This document shows, in pieces, positions 38,478 through 47,310 of a stretch of 64,000 nucleotides of DNA; the first letter of the stretch is position 1; the number at the start of each line of letters is the position of its first letter. The DNA comes from Paraburkholderia aromaticivorans (GTDB lineage: Bacteria; Pseudomonadota; Gammaproteobacteria; Burkholderiales; Burkholderiaceae): NCBI RefSeq assembly GCF_002278075.1, contig NZ_CP022989.1, positions 682,001-746,000 on the forward strand, written 5' to 3'. Made by a program: the position numbers and the translations under genes. The notes below the pieces were generated by a model. It was not told the origin of the DNA. It ran no database searches and saw only the letters and a list, made by a program, of their open reading frames with translations.

Positions 38478-39878
38478 ATGAAACTCTGGACGGCTTGGTG
38501 GGACGCGATCTGGCTGCTACGCCCAGCGTTTTCTCGCCTGCGCAGCTTCATGTGGTTCGCAACTGTCGTCGCTGGCTTGACTGTGCGCACCGAGTTGCTG
38601 GGCGTGACCAGCATCGTGCGGGCTCTCAAACTGCGGCCAGCCCTGTACAACAAGCTGCGTGACAGCCTGCATAGCGACGCCGTGCAGCTCGATCAGCTTT
38701 CAGCGCTGTGGACCCAGACGGTGCTGCGCCTGTTCCCTGACCCGCTACGCGTCAATGGCCGACTGGTTTTGGTCGGCGATGGCATCAAGGTGGCCAAGAG
38801 CGGCAGGAAGATGCCCGGCGTCAAGCTGCTGCATCAACAGTCCGACTCCAACACCAAGCCCGAATACATCATGGGGCACTCGATGCAGGCGGTCAGTATG
38901 CTTGTGCGGGCCGCCCAGAGCGTCTTCGCCGTACCGCTGGCCGTGCGTATTCACGAAGGTCTGGTGTGGTCCAACCGCGATCGGCGTACCTTGCTCGACA
39001 AGATGATCTCGCTGCTTGGCATCGTCTCGGTGCAGCAGCCGTTCTACTTCGTGGCCGATGCCTACTACGCTGCTGGCAAGATCGTCAAAGGCCTGCGCGA
39101 TCGGGACAACCACCTGGTCACACGCGTGAAGTCCAATGCAGTCGCCTGTGCCCCGTACGTGCAGCAGGGACCGCGCAAACGGGGGCGTCCCAGGCGCTAC
39201 GGTGAGAAGATCAAACTCAAATCGCTACTGGCTGATCCCCAGGCCTTGCAATCCGCCCCCAGTCCGGTCTATGGCGAGCACAATGTCACCATTCACTATC
39301 GGGTCTGCGATCTGCTGTGGCCGGCGTACGGTCAGCTGGTTCGCTTCGTGGCAGTGACTCACCCAAGCAGGGGTTCGTGTCTGCTGATGTGCACCGACCT
39401 CAGTCTGGATGCCGTCGAGATCATCCGCCTGTATGGATTGCGCTTCAAGATCGAGTACAGCTTCAAACAGGCGGTGCATCGGATCGGCACATTCGCGTAC
39501 CACTTCTGGATGCAGGACATGAAGCCGCTCGCCCGCCGAAACGGCGATCAATACCTTCATCGCGAGTCACTCGAGTACCGCAACGCCGTCAAGCGCAAGA
39601 TCCACGCGTACCACGTCTTTATGCACGCTGGCATCGTCTGTCAGGGACTGCTTCACTATCTGGCAGCGGTGTTCCCTTCACAGGTCTGGAGTTCCTTTGG
39701 ATCCTGGCTGCGCACTATCCGCCCCGGCATCCCTCCATCGGAGTTGGTCGTCGCCAACGCACTACGTCAATGCCTGCCCGAATTTCTCGTGAATAGCGCC
39801 AAAACCCATTTCTTCGCAAAATTCATCGCAGAAAGGCAGGACCCCGACACATTCGAGATGTTCCGCCTGGGCACATAG
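38478..39878 (+). CDS. DDE transposase, IS4-superfamily-like
   Basis: A 466-residue transposase, apparently intact. The catalytic acids can be placed in LVLVGDGIKVAKSGRKMPG (first Asp), FYFVADAYYAAGKIV (second Asp) and LYGLRFKIEYSFKQ (Glu), the last matching the Y-(2)-R-(3)-E signature of the IS4 group. A central basic patch (GPRKRGRPRRYGEKIKLK) probably contacts DNA. The ATG at 38478 follows AGAGA. The exact IS family was not settled: the 7-bp target duplication does not decide it. Confidence 0.85.
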   Translation: MKLWTAWWDAIWLLRPAFSRLRSFMWFATVVAGLTVRTELLGVTSIVRALKLRPALYNKLRDSLHSDAVQLDQLSALWTQTVLRLFPDPLRVNGRLVLVGDGIKVAKSGRKMPGVKLLHQQSDSNTKPEYIMGHSMQAVSMLVRAAQSVFAVPLAVRIHEGLVWSNRDRRTLLDKMISLLGIVSVQQPFYFVADAYYAAGKIVKGLRDRDNHLVTRVKSNAVACAPYVQQGPRKRGRPRRYGEKIKLKSLLADPQALQSAPSPVYGEHNVTIHYRVCDLLWPAYGQLVRFVAVTHPSRGSCLLMCTDLSLDAVEIIRLYGLRFKIEYSFKQAVHRIGTFAYHFWMQDMKPLARRNGDQYLHRESLEYRNAVKRKIHAYHVFMHAGIVCQGLLHYLAAVFPSQVWSSFGSWLRTIRPGIPPSELVVANALRQCLPEFLVNSAKTHFFAKFIAERQDPDTFEMFRLGT

Positions 39879-39912
39879 CCGAAAAACCACGCCTGAATTC
39901 GGCACTCTCGAG

Positions 39913-39919
39913 AAAAGGA
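39913..39919 (+). repeat. Right copy of the 7-bp target-site duplication
   Basis: AAAAGGA, identical to 37990-37996, directly after the right inverted repeat. Confidence 0.85.
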
Positions 39920-40035
39920 GTATGTCCGGAAAAAGTCGAGGACTCGGGCGCTCGCCGCGCGAGTTCCAGCGCGCGGGCCAACGGCATGAGAAAAAGCGCG
40001 GCGCCCGCCGCTTCGGCGACCGGCGCCGGCAACCG

Positions 40036-41349
40036 TCAGGTTGCGTCGCAAGCGCGTGCCGCCCTCACCTTGCTTTCACGTGCCGCGCGCGGAAACACCG
40101 GCAGCGCGATCAATGCGCACACACTGGCCACGGCCCACACCATCGGCCACGAACCCACCGTCAGCAGCGGGGGAATCGCCAGCGGTGTCACGAACAGCGT
40201 GAGAAACACGCAGGTGTTGCCGATTGCCAGCGCCGTGCCGGCGCGGTTCGTCCCTGCCAGCGTGGCGAGTTCAGTAAAGGCCACGCCGTGCCATGCCGAC
40301 GCGCTCACGCCGGCCAACACGACCATGAGCGCGAATATCACTGTCAGCGTCGCGTGATGCATGCCGGCGAGGCCTGTCAGCAGCGCGAGCGAGGCGAACA
40401 GCACCGCCGTCAGCAGACTGCAGATTCGCATGTAGCTCCGGCGATTGCCGCGCCGGTCGGTCCAACCGCCGCTCCAGACCCGCGCGATCGCGGCGCCCGT
40501 CTGCACCGCCGCCATCGTCACGCTGATCGCCCGCACCCCGGCGCGGCTGAAATCGTGCAGAAACACTGTCCCGAAGGTCAAGACGGCGAGTTGCGGCACG
40601 CACAACACGCCGGCACCGAGCGCCACGCGCCAGACGCCGATGTCGCGCAACGGCGAGACCCGGGCGCGCATGCCGCCTGCCGGCGCGTCGTGGGCTTCGC
40701 GCGCGCCGTCCGCACCGGTATGAGAAGGTTCGTGCAGCCAGCGCCATGCGAACGCGGCCGTGATCGCGCAGGCCAGCGCCAGCCCGGCATAGGCGCTCGC
40801 GAAACCGAAACGGGACGCGAGCACCGGCAGCAGCAAGGCGCCGAGGCCGCCGCCCGCCGGCACCGCAGTCTGGCGAATACTCATGGCGAGGCCGCGCTCG
40901 CCTTCGCGAAACCAGGCCATCACCGCGCGGCCGCTCGAACCGTTGACACTGCCACCGAGCAGGCCGACCAGCAACAGGCCGAGCGCGAGCGCGGTCACGC
41001 TCGGCACGTGCGCACCGGCCGGCACGACGAACAGCGCGAGGCCGGCGAGCGCGGCAGCGGTTGAAAGCAGTCCGAGGAGCAACACGCGCCGGTCGCCCCA
41101 GCGGTCGGTTAGCAGCCCCCATGGCAACTCGCTGACCGCGATGCCCAGACCGAGCATGCCGAGCACGAGGCCCAGCCCGTCATTGCCAAGGTGATAGCCC
41201 GAGCGCAAGAAAACCGCCGTCGTCGGAATTCCCGAAAATGCCGCCGAGAAACTCGCGTTCGCGGCAAATCCGACGCCGAGCACCTTCCACCGATGGCTTG
41301 CCGTTCGCCCGCCGGATAACCCTACGCCTGCAATCGTTTCGTTTCCCAT
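40036..41349 (-). CDS. MFS transporter
   Basis: A 437-residue, 12-helix major facilitator. The loop 2-3 motif is LPWGLLTDRWGDRRVLLLG (motif A), with a conserved SVNGSSGRAVMAWFREGERG segment between helices 4 and 5 and a long cytoplasmic middle loop. The start at 41349 (MGNETIAGV) has GGAGG 7 bp upstream, better than the GTG/ATG four codons before. It is divergent from a LysR regulator that probably controls it. The substrate is unknown. The insertion sequence lies 117 bp past its stop. Confidence 0.85.
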   Translation of the reverse strand: MGNETIAGVGLSGGRTASHRWKVLGVGFAANASFSAAFSGIPTTAVFLRSGYHLGNDGLGLVLGMLGLGIAVSELPWGLLTDRWGDRRVLLLGLLSTAAALAGLALFVVPAGAHVPSVTALALGLLLVGLLGGSVNGSSGRAVMAWFREGERGLAMSIRQTAVPAGGGLGALLLPVLASRFGFASAYAGLALACAITAAFAWRWLHEPSHTGADGAREAHDAPAGGMRARVSPLRDIGVWRVALGAGVLCVPQLAVLTFGTVFLHDFSRAGVRAISVTMAAVQTGAAIARVWSGGWTDRRGNRRSYMRICSLLTAVLFASLALLTGLAGMHHATLTVIFALMVVLAGVSASAWHGVAFTELATLAGTNRAGTALAIGNTCVFLTLFVTPLAIPPLLTVGSWPMVWAVASVCALIALPVFPRAARESKVRAARACDAT

Positions 41350-41428
41350 CCCACCCTCCACAAAGAATCTGGAGGTATCCTACGGCTGGGCTTTCCATCG
41401 GAAAAGCCGGATTTTTAGATGACTTCCA

Positions 41429-41441
41429 TCGGATATACCGA
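41429..41441. promoter_or_regulatory. T-N11-A LysR-type site next to the lysR start
   Basis: TCGGATATACCGA has TCGG/CCGA arms in the 13-base T-N11-A frame expected for LysR-type regulators. It ends only 3 bp before the lysR ATG, so it would suit autorepression; a related TTCCATCGGA sequence occurs upstream near 41393-41402. Confidence 0.4.
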
Positions 41442-41444
41442 ATC

Positions 41445-42332
41445 ATGAGCCAGCGTGGATTCGACCTGACGCAGTTGCGGACCTTCGTCGCCGTCGCGGA
41501 ATCGGGCAGCGTCTCGGCGGGCGCGGAACGCGTGTTCCTGTCGCAGTCTTCCGTCAGCGAGCAGTTGAAGAAGCTGGAGGAGCGCGCCGGCCAGCCGCTC
41601 TTCATACGCAGCAAGCAGGGCGTCAGCGCCACGCCCGCCGGCAGCCGCCTGCTCGACCATGCGCGGCGCATCATCGCGATGAGCGAAGCCGCCTTCGAAG
41701 ATCTGCAAGGCCGCTCGCTCGACGGCGAGTTGCGCATCGCGATCACGGACTACTACCGGCCGCACGACATCGCGCGCATTCTCAAAACGTTCTCGGAACA
41801 GCACCCGCGCCTGAAGCTGCACGTCACCGTGCTGCCGAGCGCGGTGATCGACAGCAATGCGGGCGACGATGCGTCTTTCGACATCGGCCTCTCTCTGCGG
41901 CTCGTCACGAACAACACGCGCGCCGCCGGCCGACGCCCCCGCGCGCCGAGCACGGTTGTGCGTCGCGAAAGACTGCTGTGGGTCAGCGCGGCGGATTCAC
42001 CTCCGCGGCCGGTGACGCCTTATTCGCTCGTGTTGCTGCCGTCGAGCTGCCAGTTGCAGCGGTTCGTGGTGAAACTGCTCGATGAGCACAAGGTGCCGTA
42101 TGTGGTGTCGCACTCGGCTTCCGGCGTGGCCGGCTTGCAACTCGCGCTGAAAGCGGGGCTCGGCATGTCCTGCCTGAACGAGTCGTCGATCGGCGGCGGC
42201 GTCGTGGCCTGTCCGGCGAGCGTCGGCTTGCCCGCGTTGCCCGCCGTGGAGTTCCATCTGCTACCTGGACGAATCGGCGAAAGCGAACGTGTGAGCAATG
42301 CGCGCACGGCGTTGACGCGCCTCTTCAGCTGA
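41445..42332 (+). CDS. LysR-family transcriptional regulator
   Basis: A 295-residue regulator with an N-terminal winged HTH (residues 1-60: FDLTQLRTFVAVAESGSVSA, then LSQSSVSEQLKKLEERAGQP) and a substrate-binding C-terminal domain (from ~95, GELRIAITDYYRPHDIARIL). The start at 41445 (MSQRGFDL) is chosen because the HTH begins there; 69 upstream codons are open. It is divergent from an MFS gene, the common arrangement in which LysR regulates the transporter. Confidence 0.9.
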   Translation: MSQRGFDLTQLRTFVAVAESGSVSAGAERVFLSQSSVSEQLKKLEERAGQPLFIRSKQGVSATPAGSRLLDHARRIIAMSEAAFEDLQGRSLDGELRIAITDYYRPHDIARILKTFSEQHPRLKLHVTVLPSAVIDSNAGDDASFDIGLSLRLVTNNTRAAGRRPRAPSTVVRRERLLWVSAADSPPRPVTPYSLVLLPSSCQLQRFVVKLLDEHKVPYVVSHSASGVAGLQLALKAGLGMSCLNESSIGGGVVACPASVGLPALPAVEFHLLPGRIGESERVSNARTALTRLFS

Positions 42333-42811
42333 CCGCCTGCAAAGCAGATTCGCGCCGTCTCGCTGAAGCACGTGATCCATCATCAATCACAATGGTGCGA
42401 TAACGTGGGCGCACAGGAAGATTCTCAATGAACATTGAAAGCCTCCTGGCCGACATCTATCATGATCATGAGTCAGATCAAGTAAGGGACGATTCGCTGT
42501 TGACGGGCAGAATGAATTCCTGCAACCTCGCAGGCGCTGCTTAACGTTTCAAGCGTCTATTACCGCAGCCCGAAAGCCGCCGCCCACTGGCGCATTCAGG
42601 CCGATCATTGTTCTAAAAAGCAATCGCATCGCCGTAGCAAATCAACTGTCGTTATTCAGAATAAGTCTGTTTTCGATTTGCTGTTTTTGCGCTCGTTTTA
42701 GAAAAAAACTTGCGGAGTCGTCACGCGCTGTTCGCGGATCGAGAAGCCAGAACTCGAGCGCATGCGCGAGAAATAATCGAGAAGAAAGAACGTTCCCAAT
42801 AGAGGTATGGC
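42333..42811. other. AT-rich gap upstream of the ba3 oxidase operon
   Basis: About 480 bp, notably AT-richer than its surroundings at 42600-42800. It should hold the oxidase operon promoter. No FNR/Anr-type TTGAT-N4-ATCAA box was found. It contains the small open frame listed next. Confidence 0.6.
42428..42544 (+). CDS. Small 38-residue open frame, hypothetical
   Basis: ATG with AGGAAG 8 bp upstream, reading MNIESLLADIYHDHESDQ and on to a TAA at 42542. No domain is recognised; acidic and hydrophilic. It could be the remnant of a longer gene or a chance frame. The proper ribosome site is the only support. Confidence 0.25.
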   Translation: MNIESLLADIYHDHESDQVRDDSLLTGRMNSCNLAGAA

Positions 42812-43528
42812 GTGCATCGTAGAACTATCGGATCGTCGGTTCTGTTAGTGTTTTACGTCATGTGGAGCGGCGTGGCGCTCGCCGCCACCGACGCGTCCAG
42901 CGCCATGCCCTCGGCCATGGACGAACGCGTGCGCGCCTGCACCTCATGTCATGGCGTGCAGGGCCAAGGCCTGAACAACGACTACTTTCCGCGCATTGCC
43001 GGCAAACCGGCCGAGTATCTGTTCAATCAGTTGACCGCATTCCGCGACGGCGGCCGCACCTATCCGCCAATGGGCTATCTGCTTGCCTTCCTGCCCGACG
43101 ACTATCTGCGCAAGATCAGCCAGTACTTCGCCGATCTGCAACCGCCGTATCCCAACGCCGATCAGAGCGAGGTCGCGCCTGCGGTGCTCGCCGCCGGCCA
43201 GCGCCTCGTCACGCAGGGCGATCCGGCCCGCAAGATACCGGCGTGCATCGCGTGCCACGGCGCGCGCATGACCGGCACGCAGCCGGGTATTCCCGGCCTG
43301 CTCGGTCTGCACGCGAGCTACATCGCCGGGCAGATGGGCACGTGGCGTTCGGGCACGCGGCACGCGCTCGCGCCGGACTGCATGCATTCCATCGCGGTCA
43401 AGCTCACCGACAAGGACATCACCGCGGTATCGAGCTGGCTGGCGCGCCAGCCGCGTCCGGCTGATCCGCGGCCCGCTCCGGCGTCCGGCCAGCGGCTGCC
43501 TCTTGCATGCGGGAGCCAACCGCAATGA
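42812..43528 (+). CDS. Exported dihaem cytochrome c (c4-like)
   Basis: A 238-residue periplasmic cytochrome. A signal peptide (SVLLVFYVMWSGVALA) is followed by two haem-binding motifs, CTSCH (from Cys43) and CIACH (from Cys145), each in its own c-type lobe with the distal Met candidates downstream. The start is GTG at 42812, 6 bp after AGAGG. First gene of the oxidase operon; the stop overlaps the next start (ATGA). It probably feeds electrons to the ba3-type oxidase. Confidence 0.88.
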   Translation: MHRRTIGSSVLLVFYVMWSGVALAATDASSAMPSAMDERVRACTSCHGVQGQGLNNDYFPRIAGKPAEYLFNQLTAFRDGGRTYPPMGYLLAFLPDDYLRKISQYFADLQPPYPNADQSEVAPAVLAAGQRLVTQGDPARKIPACIACHGARMTGTQPGIPGLLGLHASYIAGQMGTWRSGTRHALAPDCMHSIAVKLTDKDITAVSSWLARQPRPADPRPAPASGQRLPLACGSQPQ

Positions 43529-44922
43529 AGCCGACACTCCGCTCTCCAGGCTCTTTGCGCGCGCTGCGTACTGCCTTGCTCACCGCTTTGCTCGCCTTGA
43601 CGAAGAGCCGGCGCGCGCAAGCGCCGCTCGTGTCCGGCCTGCTGGCCGCCGGCCTGATCGTGGCCGGCAGCGCCGCGCTCATGCGCGCTTCGCATACGCC
43701 GCTAATCGCCGACGCACGCGCCGCCGAAACCACGGCGGCATCCGCGGGCGGCAACGCCGACACGCGCCCCGACATCGTCAAACGCGGCGAGTATCTGGCG
43801 CGCGCCGGCGACTGCGTCGCCTGCCATACCGCGCCGCGCGGCAAACTGTTCGCGGGCGGCCTTGCCATGGAAACGCCGTTCGGCACGCTGTATTCGCCGA
43901 ACATCACACCGGACGCGCAGTACGGCATCGGCACGTGGAGCCAGGACGCATTCTTCAAGATGATGCGCACCGGCCGCACGCCGGACGGCACGCTGATCTA
44001 TCCGGCAATGCCGATCGCTCAATACACCAAGGTCACGCGCGAGGACTCGGACGCGATCTTCGCCTATCTGCAAACCGTCACGCCGGTTCGTCAGCCGAAT
44101 CACAAACACACGCTGCGCTTCCCGTTCAATCAGCGCAACCTGCTCTACGGCTGGCGCACGCTGTATTTCCGCGAGGGCGAGTTCCAGCCCGATCCGACCA
44201 AATCGGTCGAATGGAACCGCGGGGCGTATCTGGTCGAAGGGCTCGGGCACTGCACGATGTGCCACACCAAGATCAACATGCTCGGCGGCTCGTCGCAAAG
44301 CGAACAGTTCGCGGGCGGCCTGATCCCGGTGCAGAACTGGTACGCTCCCTCGCTGACCTCGGACAAGGACGGCGGCCTCGGCGACTGGAGCACCAAGGAC
44401 ATCGTCGATCTGCTGCAAGCGGGCATTTCCGACCGCGGCGCCGTGTATGGGCCGATGGCCGAAGTCACGTACCACAGCCTGCAGTACATGAGCACCGACG
44501 ACATCAAGGCAATGGCGGTTTATCTCAAGACCTTGCCCGACAAGAGCGGCCGCAAGTCCGGGCCGTCGGCGCCGACCAACACCAACGTGTTCGCGCTCGG
44601 CGAAAAAATCTACGCCGACAAATGCGCGCTCTGCCACGGCGCGAAGGGCGAAGGAAAGTTGCAGCACTACCCGCCGCTCGCCGGCAATCAGTCGATCGAA
44701 ATGGACTCCTCGGTCAACCCGATTCGCATCGTGCTCAACGGCGGATTCCCGCCGGGCACGATGCGCAATCCGGAACCGTACGGCATGCCGCCTTTCGGTC
44801 ACGAACTGAGCGACACCGAGGCTGCTGCCGTGGTCACCTATATCCGCACGGCGTGGGGCAATCACGGCCAACCCGTGACGTCCCGCGACGTCAACGCGTT
44901 GCGCGACGCGCCGCTGCATTGA
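43525..44922 (+). CDS. Membrane-anchored trihaem cytochrome c (AdhB/gluconate-dehydrogenase-like)
   Basis: A 465-residue protein with an N-terminal membrane anchor (PLVSGLLAAGLIVAGSAALM) and three haem motifs, CVACH (Cys97), CTMCH (Cys243) and CALCH (Cys367). The same three-haem layout is found in cytochrome subunits of periplasmic alcohol, aldose and gluconate dehydrogenases. There is no such dehydrogenase here; instead the gene precedes oxidase subunits, so it may bring electrons from an outside dehydrogenase straight to the oxidase. The ATG at 43525 has GGGAG upstream and overlaps the previous stop. Confidence 0.88.
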   Translation: MKPTLRSPGSLRALRTALLTALLALTKSRRAQAPLVSGLLAAGLIVAGSAALMRASHTPLIADARAAETTAASAGGNADTRPDIVKRGEYLARAGDCVACHTAPRGKLFAGGLAMETPFGTLYSPNITPDAQYGIGTWSQDAFFKMMRTGRTPDGTLIYPAMPIAQYTKVTREDSDAIFAYLQTVTPVRQPNHKHTLRFPFNQRNLLYGWRTLYFREGEFQPDPTKSVEWNRGAYLVEGLGHCTMCHTKINMLGGSSQSEQFAGGLIPVQNWYAPSLTSDKDGGLGDWSTKDIVDLLQAGISDRGAVYGPMAEVTYHSLQYMSTDDIKAMAVYLKTLPDKSGRKSGPSAPTNTNVFALGEKIYADKCALCHGAKGEGKLQHYPPLAGNQSIEMDSSVNPIRIVLNGGFPPGTMRNPEPYGMPPFGHELSDTEAAAVVTYIRTAWGNHGQPVTSRDVNALRDAPLH

Positions 44923-44946
44923 ACCGCCGCACTGGAGAGCCTTCAG

Positions 44947-45123
44947 ATGGAAGCACACGAAACCGGTAGCGTGACCCCGCCGACGGACGACGAAGTAGAG
45001 CGCGTGGTCGCGGCCGGCCCGCATGGCGCGATTGCTCTCGCCGGTGTCGCCACGCTGATCGTCATGGCGATCTGGTTCGGCTTCTACTTCCTCGTGTTTC
45101 TGCCGCGCGGCGTGGTTCACTGA
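44947..45123 (+). CDS. 58-residue membrane protein, oxidase subunit IIa-like
   Basis: A short gene between the trihaem cytochrome and oxidase subunit II. It starts MEAHETGSVTPPTDDEVERV and has a single helix (IALAGVATLIVMAIWFGFYF) ending in LPRGVVH. Its position 2 bp before subunit II, single helix and size resemble the small subunit IIa of ba3-type oxidases, whose helix replaces the missing helix of subunit II. GGAG lies upstream. The product assignment is inferred from context. Confidence 0.7.
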   Translation: MEAHETGSVTPPTDDEVERVVAAGPHGAIALAGVATLIVMAIWFGFYFLVFLPRGVVH

Positions 45124-45125
45124 TC

Positions 45126-45698
45126 ATGTCGACCGATTCCAATCACCAACCGGGCGGCGGCCACGCGGTCGCCTTACGCGCCGAGCGCCGCTGGGCCATT
45201 TTCGCCGTCGCGCTGATCGTGCTGATGCTGGCCGTCATCGTGTATTCAGGACTCCATTGGGCGATGATGCCGCCCTCGCGCGTCGAAACGATCGATCCGT
45301 CGCGCCTGCAACTGTCCGGCGAATTCGTCGAAGACAATCTGGGCAGCGCGGTCGAGCCGGACGGCTCGGTGGTCGTGCGCTTCATCGCGCAGCAATACTC
45401 GTTCACGCCGCAATGCCTGCTGGTGCCCGCCGACACGCCGATCACGATCCGCACCACCAGCGCGGATGTCGTGCACGGCCTGCTCGTCACCGACACCAAC
45501 ATCAACACGATGGTCGTGCCCGGCTACGTCGCCACGCTGAACACGCGCTTCGACACGCCCGCGGATCACACCATGCCGTGCCACGAGTTCTGCGGCTTCG
45601 GCCATCAAGCCATGTGGGCGCACGTGAAAGTCGTCGACAAAGCCACCTTCTTCGAGCAGGCCCGACAATCACGGAGGCTGAGCTGTGTTTCACGCTAA
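45126..45698 (+). CDS. ba3-type cytochrome c oxidase subunit II
   Basis: A 190-residue subunit carrying the CuA centre that receives electrons from cytochrome c. It has one membrane helix (~23-42) and all CuA ligands: His117 (VVHGLLV), then Cys152, Glu154, Cys156, His160 and Met163 in MPCHEFCGFGHQAMW. Only one helix is present, the B-type feature compensated by subunit IIa. It starts 2 bp after the small subunit gene and overlaps subunit I by 14 bp. Confidence 0.93.
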   Translation: MSTDSNHQPGGGHAVALRAERRWAIFAVALIVLMLAVIVYSGLHWAMMPPSRVETIDPSRLQLSGEFVEDNLGSAVEPDGSVVVRFIAQQYSFTPQCLLVPADTPITIRTTSADVVHGLLVTDTNINTMVVPGYVATLNTRFDTPADHTMPCHEFCGFGHQAMWAHVKVVDKATFFEQARQSRRLSCVSR

Positions 45699-47310
45699 GC
45701 GACTCGTTCTCGCGCATTTCTGGCTCGCCTTCATCGCGTTTCTGGTCGCGCTGCTGCTCGGCGCCTGGCAGATGCTGGTGCGCAGCCCACTCGTGCCGTG
45801 GGTCGGCGATCCCGAGCTGTACTACCGTTCGGTGACCGCGCACGGCTCGGTGATGGCCTACGTGCTGCCCACGCTGGTTTCCATGGGTTTCGGCTACGCG
45901 ATTGTCGAACTCGCGCTCGCGCAGCGCCTCGTCGGTCTCAAATGGGCATGGGCCGCCTTCATCATGCTGGCGGTCGGCGCGGTGATGGCGATGGTGCCGG
46001 TGGCGCTCGGCCAGGCCTCGGTGCTCTACACCTTCTATCCACCGATGATCGGCAGTCCCTTCTATTACCTCGGCGTGGTGCTGGTGGTGGTGGGCTCGTG
46101 GATCTGGGTCGCGCTGATGCACGTCAACCTGCGCGTCTGGAAGCGCGCCAATCCGGGCAAGCCGGTGCCGCTCGCGATGTTCGCCAACGTGGCGGGCGCC
46201 TATCTGTGGGCATGGACGGCCGTCGGCGCGGCGCTGGAAATCCTGTTCCAGATCCTGCCGGTCGCGTTCGGCCTGACCAACACGATCGACGCCGGCCTCT
46301 CACGCATCCTGTTCTCCTGGACGCTGCACGCGATCGTCTACTTCTGGCTGATTCCGGCATATATCGCCTACTACACGCTGGTGCCGCGCGCGATCGGCGG
46401 CCGGCTCTATAGCGATTCGATGGCGCGCGTATCGTTCATCCTGTTCCTCGTCTTCGCGATGCCGATCGGCATCCACCACCTGTTCGCCGATCCGCAGGTC
46501 GGCTCCGGCTTCAAGTTCCTGCATGCCGTCTTCACCGGCATGGTGTCGGTGCCGACGCTGCTGACGGTGTTCACGATTTGCGCGTCGGTCGAAATCGCCG
46601 GCAGACTGCGCGGCGGCAAGGGCGCATTCGGCTGGATCACCGCGCTGCCCTGGCACAACCCGATGATGCTGGTGGTCGCGTTTTCGTTCGTGATGCTCGG
46701 ACTCGGCGGCGCGGGCGGCCTGATCAACATGAGCTATCAGTTGAACTCGACCGTGCACAACACGCAGTGGGTCACCGGGCACTTCCATCTGATCTTCGGC
46801 GGCGCGATCGTCATCATGTACTTCGCGATCGCCTACGAACTGTGGCCGCAGCTGACCGGCCGCGCGCTCGTGTCGGTCAGGCTGGTGCGCACGCAGTTGT
46901 GGCTGTGGTTCATCGGCATGATGGTCGTGACGCTGCCGTGGCACTACGTCGGCCTGCTCGGCGCGCCGCGCCGCATGGCCTATTACGACTACAACACGCC
47001 GGGCATGCAGTCGCAGGCGTTCTGGGTCGGCATGTCGGCGGTGGGCGGATTGATTCTGGTGGCGTCCGGCGTGCTGTTCGTCTACATCCTCGTCAAATCG
47101 CAATTCGGCCCGGCGGTCCAGCAGCAAGGCTTCCGCTTTGCGAGCGCGGCGCAGCCGGTGGAGCGCGTGCCGGCCGCGCTCAACAGCTTCGGCTTGTGGG
47201 TGGCGTTGATGATCGGCCTCACGGTCGTCAACTACAGTGTGCCGATCGTGCAGTTGCTCAGACTGCCGCAGACCTCCGTGCCGGCAGTCGTCGTCGGAGC
47301 GCAGCGATGA
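45685..47310 (+). CDS. ba3-type (B-family) haem-copper oxidase subunit I
   Basis: A 541-residue, about 13-helix catalytic subunit that reduces O2 to water and pumps protons. Metal ligands can be placed: His53 for the low-spin haem (YYRSVTAHGSVMAY), His215 with cross-linked Tyr219 (SWTLHAIVYFWLIPAYI), the CuB pair His264-His265 (MPIGIHHLFADP) and His366/His368 (VTGHFHLIFGG). The short HxxxY helix and overall pattern are those of B-family oxidases rather than aa3 type. It overlaps the genes on both sides, so the operon is tightly coupled. Confidence 0.94.
   Translation: MFHAKRLVLAHFWLAFIAFLVALLLGAWQMLVRSPLVPWVGDPELYYRSVTAHGSVMAYVLPTLVSMGFGYAIVELALAQRLVGLKWAWAAFIMLAVGAVMAMVPVALGQASVLYTFYPPMIGSPFYYLGVVLVVVGSWIWVALMHVNLRVWKRANPGKPVPLAMFANVAGAYLWAWTAVGAALEILFQILPVAFGLTNTIDAGLSRILFSWTLHAIVYFWLIPAYIAYYTLVPRAIGGRLYSDSMARVSFILFLVFAMPIGIHHLFADPQVGSGFKFLHAVFTGMVSVPTLLTVFTICASVEIAGRLRGGKGAFGWITALPWHNPMMLVVAFSFVMLGLGGAGGLINMSYQLNSTVHNTQWVTGHFHLIFGGAIVIMYFAIAYELWPQLTGRALVSVRLVRTQLWLWFIGMMVVTLPWHYVGLLGAPRRMAYYDYNTPGMQSQAFWVGMSAVGGLILVASGVLFVYILVKSQFGPAVQQQGFRFASAAQPVERVPAALNSFGLWVALMIGLTVVNYSVPIVQLLRLPQTSVPAVVVGAQR

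Larger units (their letters stand above)
37997..39912 (+). mobile_element. Complete insertion sequence, DDE transposase, 1916 bp
   Basis: The ends are imperfect inverted repeats of about 32 bp, 27 of which match: the left begins CTCGAGAGTGCCGACTTC (37997-38014), and the right is GAATTCGGCACTCTCGAG (39895-39912), 17 of 18 identical when reversed. Both sides carry the 7-bp direct repeat AAAAGGA. The right repeat begins right after the transposase stop. The left 450 bp (38029-38477) is a long leader with no recognisable gene and a run of ten G (38320-38329). The empty site joins the regulator's upstream region to the tail of the MFS gene at 40036, so no protein gene appears to be split. Confidence 0.9.

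Noticed and set aside
39823..40051. Minus-strand short frames between the MFS gene and the IS
   Set aside because: Two overlapping frames differ from each other, have no ribosome site and run into the IS; no sign that a real gene was split by the insertion.
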